Shown piece after piece: positions 17,270 to 25,747 of a stretch of DNA of 64,000 nucleotides. The position numbers and the translations under genes are program-made. The notes under the pieces were generated by a model. That model had not been told where the DNA came from. It was given only the letters and a program-made list of their open reading frames with translations, and made no database searches. This DNA is from Streptoverticillium olivoreticuli subsp. olivoreticuli (lineage in GTDB: Bacteria > Actinomycetota > Actinomycetes > Streptomycetales > Streptomycetaceae), in NCBI RefSeq assembly GCF_003391135.1, contig NZ_CP031455.1, positions 1,054,001-1,118,000 of the forward strand. Direction: 5' to 3'. How positions within the stretch are numbered: position 1 is the first letter of the stretch; the number at the start of each line of letters is the position of its first letter.

Positions 17270-17830
17270 TCAGGACACCCGGCCCACGCGTCGGAGCTGC
17301 GCCGAAAGGTGATGCTGCAGCGGCTGGCCGACCGCCGCGAGGTCGTGGACGAAGTCGAGCGTGTCCTCGTCGGTCAGGGTGTAGCGGCGGCGGGTGGCGT
17401 CGACCTCCTTGGCGGTGGGAGCGAGGGCCACCTCGTGGGTGGTGAGGTCGGCCGTCCCGTCACCGGCACGGCCGACCGCGATCTCCGCGATGCCCGTGGG
17501 CTGGGTGATCAATGCCTCCACGCGCCCATCGGGCTGCAGCCGCCACCAGCCGCTCTCCCGGGCCGACGGCCGCAGCGGGGTGCCGTCGGCGTCGACCAGC
17601 CAGGCGCGCGCCTCGTAGTGGAGGAAGGGACGCCCGTCGTGACTGAAGGTCACTTCCTGCGCGTACGCGAACTCCTCGGCGAGCGTCGGGTACCCACCGC
17701 GGCCCCGGCCGGCCCAGGTGCCCAGGAACCCGGTCAGCGGCGCGAGCAGCGGGTGCGGCGCAGGCGCTTCGTCCGGTCGAAGGGCGTCGGGATATGGGTG
17801 TTTCTGTCCGGGGTCGAACATGATGTGCAC
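17270..17830 (-). CDS. Nitrobindin-like heme-binding beta-barrel protein (FABP/DUF1794 family)
   Basis: 186 residues; ATG 17821 is a possible later start. The diagnostic nitrobindin motif G-x-W-x-G-x-G-x-G-x-Y-P-T is present as [13 protein letters not shown] near residue 37. The S-G-W-W-R and I-A-E-I strands fit the ten-stranded barrel, and the C-terminal H-H in L-Q-H-H-L-S is a candidate axial heme ligand. Family members bind ferric heme and can isomerise peroxynitrite. It is monocistronic by appearance. Confidence 0.85.
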   Translation of the reverse strand: MHIMFDPGQKHPYPDALRPDEAPAPHPLLAPLTGFLGTWAGRGRGGYPTLAEEFAYAQEVTFSHDGRPFLHYEARAWLVDADGTPLRPSARESGWWRLQPDGRVEALITQPTGIAEIAVGRAGDGTADLTTHEVALAPTAKEVDATRRRYTLTDEDTLDFVHDLAAVGQPLQHHLSAQLRRVGRVS

Positions 17831-18197
17831 TCCTGGGTCGACTCGCGGATGGATCTCGACGGCTCGTAGCCCTCAGGGTCTACCCACCCTGACCGAACAT
17901 TATCGGCCACCTCGGCCATGGAGTGCGCGGCGCCGGACCCGCCGCGAGCACCCCTGACCCGGCTTGCTCGAAACAGGGGTCATCGCTGCATAGCGGACAC
18001 GATCGCCGCCCTGGATCGCCGTTGGCGCCATGCGAGTCCACATCCGTCCAGTGGCGCAAATGCATCGGTGCTTCCCCGGCCGTTTCGACCAACATCATTA
18101 GGCGCTGCTTCACTTGCGCGGCGGAGCTCCCAGTCGCCCGATCAGGTGACTCCAGGGGCTCCCTCTTGACGCATCCGCCCAGATGGAAGGTACCGGG
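17831..18197. other. Intergenic region upstream of the 2-MIB operon
   Basis: 367 bp between the nitrobindin gene and the encapsulin gene. It is somewhat less GC-rich than its flanks (e.g. 17895-17905 and 18085-18100), and must contain the promoters for both divergent units. No perfect dyad or clear sigma-70 pair was found by eye. The encapsulin ribosome site GGAAGG is at 18185-18190. Confidence 0.5.
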
Positions 18198-19625
18198 ATG
18201 TCGACCGCAGCGCACCGGCAGCAGCTGGAGCAGCCCGAACAGCAAGCAGGCCGGGCACAGCTCGGCCTTGGCATCGCCGCTGCGCGGAACCTGGCGACCA
18301 CCACCAAGAGCGTCCCGCAGATGCAGGGCATCAGCTCGCGGTGGCTGCTGCGCACGCTGCCCTGGGTGGAAGTGAAGGGTGGCGCGTACCGGGTCAACCG
18401 GCGTCTGGCGTACGAGGTCGGCGACGGCCGGGTCACCTTCGTCCAGGAAGGGGCCGCGGTCAGGGTCGTCCCCGCGGAGCTGGAGGAACTGCCGCTGCTG
18501 CGCGGGTTCCACGACGACGAGGCGCTGCGCGCACTGGCCGAGCGGTGCCGGCAGCAGGAGTACGAGCCCGGCCAGGTGATCGCCGAACGGGGCCGGTCCG
18601 TCGACCACGTCTACCTGATCGCGCGCGGCAAGGTGGAGAAGGCCGGCACCGGAAAGTACGGCGAGGAGATCCGGCGCGGCGTACTGGCCGACGGCGGGTT
18701 CTTCGGCGCGCAGGCGGTGGCCGAGGAGCCGGGCGAGTGGGAGTTCACGGCGCGCGCGATGACGGCGTGCACCGTACTGGCCCTGCCCCGGGCCGCGTAC
18801 GAGGAAGTGGCGGGCCGCAACGAACGGCTGCGGGCCCACGTCCGGCAGCGCCAGGCCGAGAAGGGGCGCCCGCGGAACAAGAAGGGCGAGGCGAACATCG
18901 CCCTCGCCTCCGGCCACACCGGCGAGCCGGTGCTGCCCGGCACCTTCGTCGACTACGAACTCGCCCCCCGCGAGTACGAACTGAGCGTGGCCCAGACGGT
19001 CCTGCGGGTGCACAGCCGGGTCGCCGACCTCTACAACGACCCGATGGACCAGGTCGAGCAGCAGCTGCGGCTGACCATCGAGGCGCTGCGCGAGCGCCAG
19101 GAGTCCGAGCTGGTCAACAACCCCGAGTTCGGCCTGCTGCACAACGCCGACTACAGCCAGCGCGTCTCCACCCACTCCGGCCCGCCCACCCCCGACGACA
19201 TGGACGAGCTGCTGAGCATGCGGCGGGGGACCAAGGCCTTCTTCGCCCACCCCCGGGCCATCTCCGCCCTCGCCCGCGAGTGCAACAAGCGGGGTCTGTC
19301 CTTCGACAGCGCCGACGTGGACGGCCACCCGGTTCCCGCCTGGCGGGGCGTGCCGATCCTCCCCTGCGGCAAGATCCCCGTCTCGGAGGAGGGCACCTCC
19401 GCCATCCTCGCCATGCGCCTGGGCGAGGCCGGGCAAGGGGTGGTCGGCCTGCGGCAGACCGGGATCCCCGACGAGTACGAGCCGGGCCTGAACGTGCGGT
19501 TCATGGGCATCAACGACCAGGCCCTCATCTCCTATCTGGTGAGCACCTACTACTCGGCGGCCGTTCTCGTCCCCGACGCGCTCGGCGTCCTCGAGAACGT
19601 CGAGGTCTTCCACACCCCGTCCTGA
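18198..19625 (+). CDS. Family 2B encapsulin shell protein with inserted cyclic-nucleotide-binding domain (2-MIB operon)
   Basis: 475 residues. Residues 1-90 and about 220-475 carry the HK97-type shell fold of the EshA-like family (note [16 protein letters not shown], and [12 protein letters not shown]). Residues about 95-215 are an inserted CAP/CNB domain ([16 protein letters not shown]). Its phosphate-binding cassette is degenerate (F-F-G-A-Q-A-V with no canonical R-x-A pairing), so nucleotide binding may be weak. From established work on Family 2B encapsulins, such shells enclose 2-methylisoborneol synthase. It is first in an operon with that enzyme and its methyltransferase. Confidence 0.9.
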   Translation: MSTAAHRQQLEQPEQQAGRAQLGLGIAAARNLATTTKSVPQMQGISSRWLLRTLPWVEVKGGAYRVNRRLAYEVGDGRVTFVQEGAAVRVVPAELEELPLLRGFHDDEALRALAERCRQQEYEPGQVIAERGRSVDHVYLIARGKVEKAGTGKYGEEIRRGVLADGGFFGAQAVAEEPGEWEFTARAMTACTVLALPRAAYEEVAGRNERLRAHVRQRQAEKGRPRNKKGEANIALASGHTGEPVLPGTFVDYELAPREYELSVAQTVLRVHSRVADLYNDPMDQVEQQLRLTIEALRERQESELVNNPEFGLLHNADYSQRVSTHSGPPTPDDMDELLSMRRGTKAFFAHPRAISALARECNKRGLSFDSADVDGHPVPAWRGVPILPCGKIPVSEEGTSAILAMRLGEAGQGVVGLRQTGIPDEYEPGLNVRFMGINDQALISYLVSTYYSAAVLVPDALGVLENVEVFHTPS

Positions 19626-19658
19626 CGGGCACCCCCCTCGGAACGGAAAGAAGAACCT

Positions 19659-20852
19659 GTGTCACTGCTGTCCCGGATCACCGCGCCCACGGCCCGCCAC
19701 GACGCGGCGCGGCTCGCGGCCGCGCTGCTCACCCACCACCAGGGCATCCGCCGTTCCGCGCCGAAGTCGCTGCCCGGCACCGCCCCGCGCCCGACGGGCA
19801 CCACCGTGCCCACCGGGCCGACGGGGCTGGGCATCTCGGCCGCCCGTATCACGGCCGGGAGACCGGCCGGCGGCACCTCGGACGGGCGCGGCACCGCCGT
19901 CCCCGAGCTCTACTGCCCGCCCGCGCTCCGCGACGACCCGGCACTCGGCCAGGAGGTCAACGACCGGCTGGTCGAGTGGGCCGACGAGGTCGGCATCTAC
20001 GCCGGACGGCTCGACCGCGTCCGCGCGGCCGACTTCGGGCGTCTGATGATGCTGGCCCACCCCGATACCGACGACCCGGACCGGCTGCTGGCGGCGGGGA
20101 AGTGCGCGCTGGCGGAATGGGCCACGGACGACTACTACTGCGACGACGAGACCATGGGTTCCAGGACCGAACTCCTCGGCTCCCACCTCGGGCTCGCCTA
20201 CGCGGCCATCGACCCCGCCCACCTCCCGGCCCGGTACGTGCCCGCGTGGGAAAGGGACATGCGCGAGGACCCCGTACGCGTCGCGCTGCGCGCGGGCCTC
20301 GCGCACCTGGACCGGTACGCGGAGCCGTCCCAGGTGGCCCGGCTGCGGCACGAGGTCGCCGTCCTCTTCGTCGGCTACGGCCAGGAGGGCTCCTGGCGGT
20401 CCCGGGGCCACATGCCCGGCGTCCACGAATACCTGGCCCACCGTCAGATCAACAGCTTCCTCCCCTGCATCGCGCTCACCGACGTGGTGGGCGGCTACGC
20501 GCTGCCCGCCACCGAGTACTCCGACCCGCGTGTGCGCCGAGCCGTGACGACGGCCGCCACGGCGAGCACGCTCGTCAACGACCTGTACTCGATGACGAAG
20601 GAACACGACTCCTCGGGCGTGGAGTTCAACCTGCCCACCGTGATCGCCGAGGAGGAGCGGTGTTCGCCGCGCGAGGCGATCGAGCGGAGTGCGGAGATCC
20701 ACGACGAGCTGGTGCGCGCCTACGAGGCGGAGGCCGCGGCCCTCGCCCTCACCGGCTCGCCCCAGCTGCGCCGGTTCCTCGCGGGAGTGTGGGCCTGGCT
20801 CGGCGGCAACCGCGAATGGCACAGCGGCAGCCCCCGCTACCAGGGCGCGTAA
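19659..20852 (+). CDS. tpc: 2-methylisoborneol synthase (class I terpene cyclase; encapsulin cargo)
   Basis: 397 residues. The enzyme ionises and cyclises 2-methyl-GPP with water to 2-methylisoborneol. The acidic metal motif is D157-D-Y-Y-C-D-D-E164 and the NSE triad is N307-D-L-Y-S311-M-T-K-E315, both typical for MIB synthases. Residues 1 to about 80 are Pro/Gly/Thr/Ala-rich and should be disordered; by analogy with studied systems this tail is the cargo-loading segment that directs the enzyme into the Family 2B shell. GTG start 33 bp after the shell gene. Odorant and earthy-smell product of many Streptomyces. Confidence 0.95.
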   Translation: MSLLSRITAPTARHDAARLAAALLTHHQGIRRSAPKSLPGTAPRPTGTTVPTGPTGLGISAARITAGRPAGGTSDGRGTAVPELYCPPALRDDPALGQEVNDRLVEWADEVGIYAGRLDRVRAADFGRLMMLAHPDTDDPDRLLAAGKCALAEWATDDYYCDDETMGSRTELLGSHLGLAYAAIDPAHLPARYVPAWERDMREDPVRVALRAGLAHLDRYAEPSQVARLRHEVAVLFVGYGQEGSWRSRGHMPGVHEYLAHRQINSFLPCIALTDVVGGYALPATEYSDPRVRRAVTTAATASTLVNDLYSMTKEHDSSGVEFNLPTVIAEEERCSPREAIERSAEIHDELVRAYEAEAAALALTGSPQLRRFLAGVWAWLGGNREWHSGSPRYQGA

Positions 20853-20924
20853 ACCCGCGTCCCTCTCTCTTGTCACCACACACATCCCCACACGCGTACT
20901 CACGCATGCCGTAAGGAGCACCCC

Positions 20925-21782
20925 ATGACGACCACGCCCGCCCCCGCCGGCGTCCTGCGCACCGCCTACCAGAAGTCCGTGGCGGAGTACTGGAACAACG
21001 AGAAGGACCCGGTCAACCTGCGCCTGGGCGACGTCGACGGCCTCTACCACCACCACTACGGTCTCGGCGACTACGACCCGTCCGTCCTGGAGGGCCCGGA
21101 GGAGACCCGGGACGCGCGCATCATCGAGGAGCTGCACCGCCTGGAGTCGGCTCAGGCCGACGTCCTCCTCGACCACCTGGGTCCCATCGCCCCCGACCAG
21201 CGCCTGCTGGACGCCGGCTGCGGGCGCGGCGGCACCAGCATCATGGCCAACGCGCGCTTCGGCTGCCAGGTCGACGGCATCTCCATCTCCCAGTCCCAGG
21301 TCGACTTCGCAGGCGGCCAGGCCCACAAGCGCGGCGTGGACGACAAGGTCCGCTACCACTTCCGCAACATGCTGGACACCGGCTTCCCCACCGGCGCCTT
21401 CCAGGGCATCTGGAACAACGAGTCCACCATGTACGTGGACCTGCACGAGCTCTTCGCCGAGCACGCCCGCCAGCTGGCGTACGGCGGCCGCTACGTCACC
21501 ATCACCGGCTGCTCCAACGACGTCACGGGCCTGCGCTCCAAGGCGGTCAGCCGCATCGACGAGCACTACACCTGCAACATCCACCCCCGCAGCGCCTACT
21601 TCAAGGCCATGGCCGCCAACGGCCTCGTCCCCATCAACGTCGTCGACCTGACGGCCGCCACGATCCCGTACTGGGAGCTGCGCGCCCAGTCCTCCCTCGC
21701 CACCGGCGTCGAGGACCCGTTCCTGACCGCGTACCGCGAAGGCAGCTTCCACTACCTCCTCATCGCCGCCGACCGCATCTGA
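20925..21782 (+). CDS. gppmt: Geranyl diphosphate 2-C-methyltransferase
   Basis: 285 residues, AAGGAGCACCCC ribosome site. It uses S-adenosylmethionine to methylate C2 of geranyl diphosphate, making the 2-methyl-GPP substrate of the preceding enzyme. The SAM-binding motif L-L-D-A-G-C-G-R-G-G-T-S spans about 94-105, and the N-terminal E-Y-W-N-N-E-K-D-P-V-N region is characteristic of the family. Gene order shell, synthase, methyltransferase matches the known 2-MIB operon. Convergent with the MFS gene (10 bp gap). Confidence 0.95.
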   Translation: MTTTPAPAGVLRTAYQKSVAEYWNNEKDPVNLRLGDVDGLYHHHYGLGDYDPSVLEGPEETRDARIIEELHRLESAQADVLLDHLGPIAPDQRLLDAGCGRGGTSIMANARFGCQVDGISISQSQVDFAGGQAHKRGVDDKVRYHFRNMLDTGFPTGAFQGIWNNESTMYVDLHELFAEHARQLAYGGRYVTITGCSNDVTGLRSKAVSRIDEHYTCNIHPRSAYFKAMAANGLVPINVVDLTAATIPYWELRAQSSLATGVEDPFLTAYREGSFHYLLIAADRI

Positions 21783-21792
21783 ACCACCGCGG

Positions 21793-23256
21793 TCAGGCCG
21801 GGGCGTCGGCCCCTGGGTGTCCCGGGTCCGGGGAGGGCCCGGGGCGCCCGCCCGCCGCCGCGCTCAGTGCCATCAGCACGGCGCCGACGGCCAGTACGAG
21901 GACGGGCAGCGGTGGCAGCACCGAGTCCCAGGTGTGGTCGCCGCCGATGTGGTAGGCCATGGTCACCAGGGCGACGCCCAGGGAGGTGCCGAGCGATCTC
22001 GTCATGTTGATCATCCCCCCTCCGGTACCGGAGTGCTCCTTGGGGACGGCTCCCATGACCATCTCGTTGTTGGACGGGGTGAAGAGGCCGAGCCCGAGCC
22101 CGATGACGCCGAGCCAGACGACGAGCCACAGGTCCCCTGGCGCGGCGAAGGCCAGCCCCGCCAGAGCGCCCAGCACCAGCAAGGCCCCCGCCAGAGAGCG
22201 GCGGCGGCTGGACCACGACGGCGGCAACACCGCCTCCTGCGTGTTGGCGGCGAGCGCGAACCCGACCGCCAGCGCGCTGAGCAGCAGACCCACCCTCATC
22301 TCGTCCGCACCGGTGTGCCTGACGAGTGCCAGCGGTACCAGCACCAGCGGCCCGAACAGCACCAGGTATCCGGCAAGTGCCCCGAGCAGCCCCCAGGAGA
22401 TCCGCCGTTCGCGCATCAGCCGAACGGACACCAGCGGTGCGGGGGCGCGGCTCTCACGCCGTACGAAGCCCCACCACAGCACCGCGGAGGCGACGACCAG
22501 CACAGCGCCCACCCAGCCGGGCACCGGCAGTCCGGAGAACACGGACACCCCGCCCAGCAGCGCCGCCACCCCTGACCCCAGCCAGGCCATGCCGGGCAGG
22601 TCCATACGGATGCCGGTGGCCCGCTGCCCCGTGGGCGGCAGCAGAAAGCGGCCCATGACCACGGCGGCGACACCGACCGGCACATTGATCCAGAACACCC
22701 AGCGCCAGCCGACCGTGGCCACCAGGACACCGCCGAGCGTCGGCCCGACGGCCAGGCCGAGCGCCTGGCCGGCCGCCTGGATGCCGAGCGCGCTGCGCAG
22801 TTTCCCGGGCGGGGCGACGACGGTGACCAGGGCGACACTGTTGGCGGAGATCATCGCCGCGCCCAGCGCCTGCACGACGCGGAAGCACACCAGCGCGGCC
22901 AGGTCCGGCGCGAGGGAGCAGGCCGCGGACGAGAGGGTGAAGATACCGAAGCCGTAGAGGTAGACCAGCTTGCGGCCGAGCAGGTCGGACATATGGCCGA
23001 CGGTGACCATCAAGGCGGTCGTCACCAGGAGGTAGGCCAGCGAAACCCACTGCACGGTGGCGAGCGGAGCGCCGAACTCCCGCTCCAGGCTGGGGTAGGT
23101 GATGGTGACGATGCTCGAGTCGAGCTGGCCCATGAAGGCGCCGACGCAGACGGTCAGTACCACCAGCTGCCATGAGTACGCCGACTCGCGCACCCAGCGC
23201 GGCCGATCGCGCTCGCGCAGCAGCCTCTCCCTCAGCCCACCGGCCTGTTCTCTCAT
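21793..23256 (-). CDS. MFS transporter, DHA2 (14-TM) drug/proton antiporter type
   Basis: 487 residues from ATG 23256; the open frame continues to 23997 but that extension is not membrane-like. About 14 hydrophobic segments. Early motif L-D-S-S-I-V-T-I (motif D1), then G-H-M-S-D-L-L-G-R-K (motif A between TM2 and TM3), and a G-P-T-L-G-G-V-L motif C of antiporters around TM5. Probably exports a hydrophobic compound. No obvious regulator next to it. It does not look coupled to the 2-MIB operon, which is on the other strand. Confidence 0.85.
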   Translation of the reverse strand: MREQAGGLRERLLRERDRPRWVRESAYSWQLVVLTVCVGAFMGQLDSSIVTITYPSLEREFGAPLATVQWVSLAYLLVTTALMVTVGHMSDLLGRKLVYLYGFGIFTLSSAACSLAPDLAALVCFRVVQALGAAMISANSVALVTVVAPPGKLRSALGIQAAGQALGLAVGPTLGGVLVATVGWRWVFWINVPVGVAAVVMGRFLLPPTGQRATGIRMDLPGMAWLGSGVAALLGGVSVFSGLPVPGWVGAVLVVASAVLWWGFVRRESRAPAPLVSVRLMRERRISWGLLGALAGYLVLFGPLVLVPLALVRHTGADEMRVGLLLSALAVGFALAANTQEAVLPPSWSSRRRSLAGALLVLGALAGLAFAAPGDLWLVVWLGVIGLGLGLFTPSNNEMVMGAVPKEHSGTGGGMINMTRSLGTSLGVALVTMAYHIGGDHTWDSVLPPLPVLVLAVGAVLMALSAAAGGRPGPSPDPGHPGADAPA

Positions 23257-23351
23257 ACACACCACCGTGCACACCGCGCCCGCCACACCCGGCGGCGGCG
23301 CGCGCCGCACACCGCTCATCCCCCGAACGGCCCAAGCCTTCGGGCACGCCT

Positions 23352-23831
23352 TCAGACCCCTGTGGTGGATCCGGGGCGGACGATCATCAGGACGGTCACG
23401 GCGGCCCACAGCAGATTGAACACGCCTGTGTACATCCCCAGTTGCCGGGCGGCCCGGCCGACGTCCGTGGGCTTCCGCACTCCGTCCGTGCCGTCGAGGG
23501 CGGCGAGGGCGGAGCTCTGCCGCGGCAGCACGAGCGCGGCGAGTACGGCAGCGGCGGCCACGGTCAGCGCGATCGAGGTCATGAGCCAGGGGCTGGCCAG
23601 CACGTGCAGGCTGTTGGCGGTCGCCAGGCCGAAGACCGGTACTGCGACCGCGATCACGGCGTAGACCCGGCAGATCCGGTGCAGGGTCCGCACCGTGGCA
23701 AGCGCTGCCGCGTCGTCGGGTGCGGCCAGGGCGCGGCGGGCGGAGGGCGGGAACATGCTGGCTGCCACGGTCACGGGACCGATGGTGATGATGGCCGCCA
23801 GGACGTGGACGGCGAGAAGGAATTTCGTCAT
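23352..23831 (-). CDS. DUF2269-type small integral membrane protein
   Basis: 159 residues with four membrane helices (approximately 5-25, 55-78, 80-102 and 133-152). The first helix L-L-A-V-H-V-L-A-A-I-I-T-I-G with an embedded His resembles the DUF2269 family. Function unknown; the conserved His suggests possible heme or metal contact but this is a guess. It lies directly downstream of the DJ-1/PfpI gene (20 bp), so the two are probably cotranscribed. Confidence 0.6.
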   Translation of the reverse strand: MTKFLLAVHVLAAIITIGPVTVAASMFPPSARRALAAPDDAAALATVRTLHRICRVYAVIAVAVPVFGLATANSLHVLASPWLMTSIALTVAAAAVLAALVLPRQSSALAALDGTDGVRKPTDVGRAARQLGMYTGVFNLLWAAVTVLMIVRPGSTTGV

Positions 23832-23851
23832 GAGTGTGCCGGAAGCTCCCG

Positions 23852-24520
23852 CTAGAAGCCGGCGGGGACCGGGCCGGTGGCGCGCCAGACGGTGCCCTGA
23901 CGCTCGTGGGCGAAGAGCTTCTCGACGGCGTGGGCGATGCGCGGCCCCAGTTCGCGCTCCAGCAGGTACAGGCCGAGGTCCAGGCCGGAGGTGACACCTG
24001 CGGCCGTCACCAGATCACCGTCGTCGACGACGCGGGCTTCGATCGCGACCACGTCCGTGGCGTCCAGCAGGTCGAGTCCCAGGTGGTTGATGGTCGCGTG
24101 CCTGCCGTCGATCAGCCCGGCCATGGCGAGGAGCATGGAGCCGCCGCAGACCGTGGTCATGATCAGGTCCGGACGGTCGAGGGCCTCCTTGAGCAGGGCC
24201 GGCAGTCCGGTCTGCAGCACGCGGCCGAGCAGCGCCGGGATGGAGTCCTCGTTCCCCGCGGCACCGGGGCCGGAGGTGTCACCGAGAGGACCCACCGCTC
24301 CCGGTACGAGGACCAGGTCCGCGCGCTGCGGATCGAGTGCGGCCACGGCTCGCAGCGAGAGCAGTCCCGCGCCGCTGGGCACCTCGCGCGGGCCCTCGGC
24401 CGAGACCAGCTCGACCTTCAGCGCGCCCGGCGCGGCGATCCCGCCGGCGAACAGCACCTCGTAGGGGGCGATGACATCCAGCGGGTCGAATCCGTCGAAC
24501 AGCACGATCTGGCACAGCAT
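23852..24520 (-). CDS. DJ-1/PfpI family protein
   Basis: 222 residues, class I glutamine amidotransferase-like fold. The nucleophile elbow is T-T-V-C-G-G-S-M-L, with the Cys at about 125, followed by T-I-N-H at the position of a general acid/base residue; the N-terminal V-L-F-D-G-F-D-P-L-D is typical. Relatives include isonitrile hydratases and glyoxalase III-type enzymes. It is divergent from the GlxA-type regulator gene, a common arrangement in Streptomyces where the regulator controls the enzyme. Confidence 0.82.
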   Translation of the reverse strand: MLCQIVLFDGFDPLDVIAPYEVLFAGGIAAPGALKVELVSAEGPREVPSGAGLLSLRAVAALDPQRADLVLVPGAVGPLGDTSGPGAAGNEDSIPALLGRVLQTGLPALLKEALDRPDLIMTTVCGGSMLLAMAGLIDGRHATINHLGLDLLDATDVVAIEARVVDDGDLVTAAGVTSGLDLGLYLLERELGPRIAHAVEKLFAHERQGTVWRATGPVPAGF

Positions 24521-24604
24521 CGGGAGGAGTCCCTTTCTGTCGGTGCGGGTGCCCCGTGTGGGGCGCGGACACCGACGCTAGCCACTGGCCGAACGACCCA
24601 GTAG

Positions 24605-24618
24605 TGGCTGAAATGCCA
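24605..24618. promoter_or_regulatory. Small dyad in the PfpI/GlxA intergenic region
   Basis: TGGC-N6-GCCA lies midway in the 212-bp divergent region. An AraC-type regulator site between the two promoters is expected here; the dyad is short, so this is tentative. Confidence 0.3.
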
Positions 24619-24732
24619 GATCCCAACGGATTATGGCCAACGCGATTCGGCAAGGCTTCCCATCAGTGCGGAGAAGGCAGGAGGCGTCCGGCTGTGGTCG
24701 GCCAGTATCTGGTGCCCGCCTATGGTTGAGCC

Positions 24733-25677
24733 ATGCACACCGTGGCTGTCCTCGCCCTCGACGGAGTCATTCCCTTCGACCTGGCCACCCCCATCGAGGT
24801 GTTCCAGCGAACCCGGCTCCCCGATGGCCGCCCCGCCTACCGCGTCCGTGTGTGCGCGCCCACCGAGGACATCGACGCCGGGGCATTCACCCTGCGCGCA
24901 CCCTGGCCGCTGGACACATTGGCCGAAGCGGACACGATCGTCCTCCCCGGCATCGCCGACCTCACCGCTGCCGTACCGGAGGAAGTCATCGACGCCCTGC
25001 GGCAGGCCGCCGCCCGGGGCACCAGGCTCGCCTCCATCTGCACGGGCGCCTTCGTCCTGGCCGCCACCGGACTCCTCGACGGCCACCGCGCCACCACCCA
25101 CTGGGCCGCCGCCGCACAGCTCGCCGCCCTCCACCCCGCCGTCGAGGTCGACCCGGACGTCCTCTACGTGGACAACGGGCAGGTGCTCACCTCGGCCGGC
25201 GCCGCCGCCGGACTGGACCTGTGTCTGCACATGATCCGACGCGACCTGGGCTCGGCGGTGGCCGCCGACGCGGCCCGCCTGTCCGTCATGCCGCTGGAAC
25301 GGGAGGGCGGCCAGGCGCAGTTCATCGTCCACGAGCGCCCACCCGCCCCGCGCGGCTCGGCGCTGGAGCCCCTGCTCCGGTGGATGGAGGACAACGCCCG
25401 CCGGGAGCTCACCCTCGACGACGTCGCCTCGCAGGCCGGCATGAGCGTCCGCACCCTGAACCGACGCTTCCGCGAACAGACCGGCACCTCACCGCTCCAG
25501 TGGCTGCACCGGGCCAGGATCCGCCAGGCCCAGTACCTGCTGGAGACCACCACCCACCCCGTCGACCGCATCGCCCTCCAAGTCGGCTTCGGCTCGCCCA
25601 CCGCCTTCCGCGACCGCTTCAAACGCCTGGTCGGCACCAGCCCCCATGCCTATCGGCGCACCTTCCAGGGGGCGTGA
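24733..25677 (+). CDS. GlxA family transcriptional regulator (DJ-1 domain + AraC HTH)
   Basis: 314 residues. Residues 1-185 form a DJ-1/PfpI-like sensor domain with an S-I-C-T-G-A-F-V nucleophile-elbow Cys. Residues about 210-310 carry the AraC DNA-binding domain with its two HTH units (L-D-D-V-A-S-Q-A-G-M-S-V-R-T-L-N-R-R-F, and D-R-I-A-L-Q-V-G-F-G-S-P-T-A-F-R-D-R-F) and the terminal P-H-A-Y-R-R-T-F. It likely controls the divergent DJ-1 gene. No good ribosome site; a leaderless or weakly led transcript is possible. Confidence 0.9.
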   Translation: MHTVAVLALDGVIPFDLATPIEVFQRTRLPDGRPAYRVRVCAPTEDIDAGAFTLRAPWPLDTLAEADTIVLPGIADLTAAVPEEVIDALRQAAARGTRLASICTGAFVLAATGLLDGHRATTHWAAAAQLAALHPAVEVDPDVLYVDNGQVLTSAGAAAGLDLCLHMIRRDLGSAVAADAARLSVMPLEREGGQAQFIVHERPPAPRGSALEPLLRWMEDNARRELTLDDVASQAGMSVRTLNRRFREQTGTSPLQWLHRARIRQAQYLLETTTHPVDRIALQVGFGSPTAFRDRFKRLVGTSPHAYRRTFQGA

Positions 25678-25747
25678 GCCGGATACGCCAGTCGGCGGCC
25701 GACGTCGGCCCGGCTGTTCCGGGTGTGGTGACGCCGGCCGCCGGGGG

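Noticed and set aside
19662..21752. A 696-codon minus-strand frame across the 2-MIB genes
   Set aside because: Antisense to MIB synthase and the methyltransferase, both unmistakable by motif.
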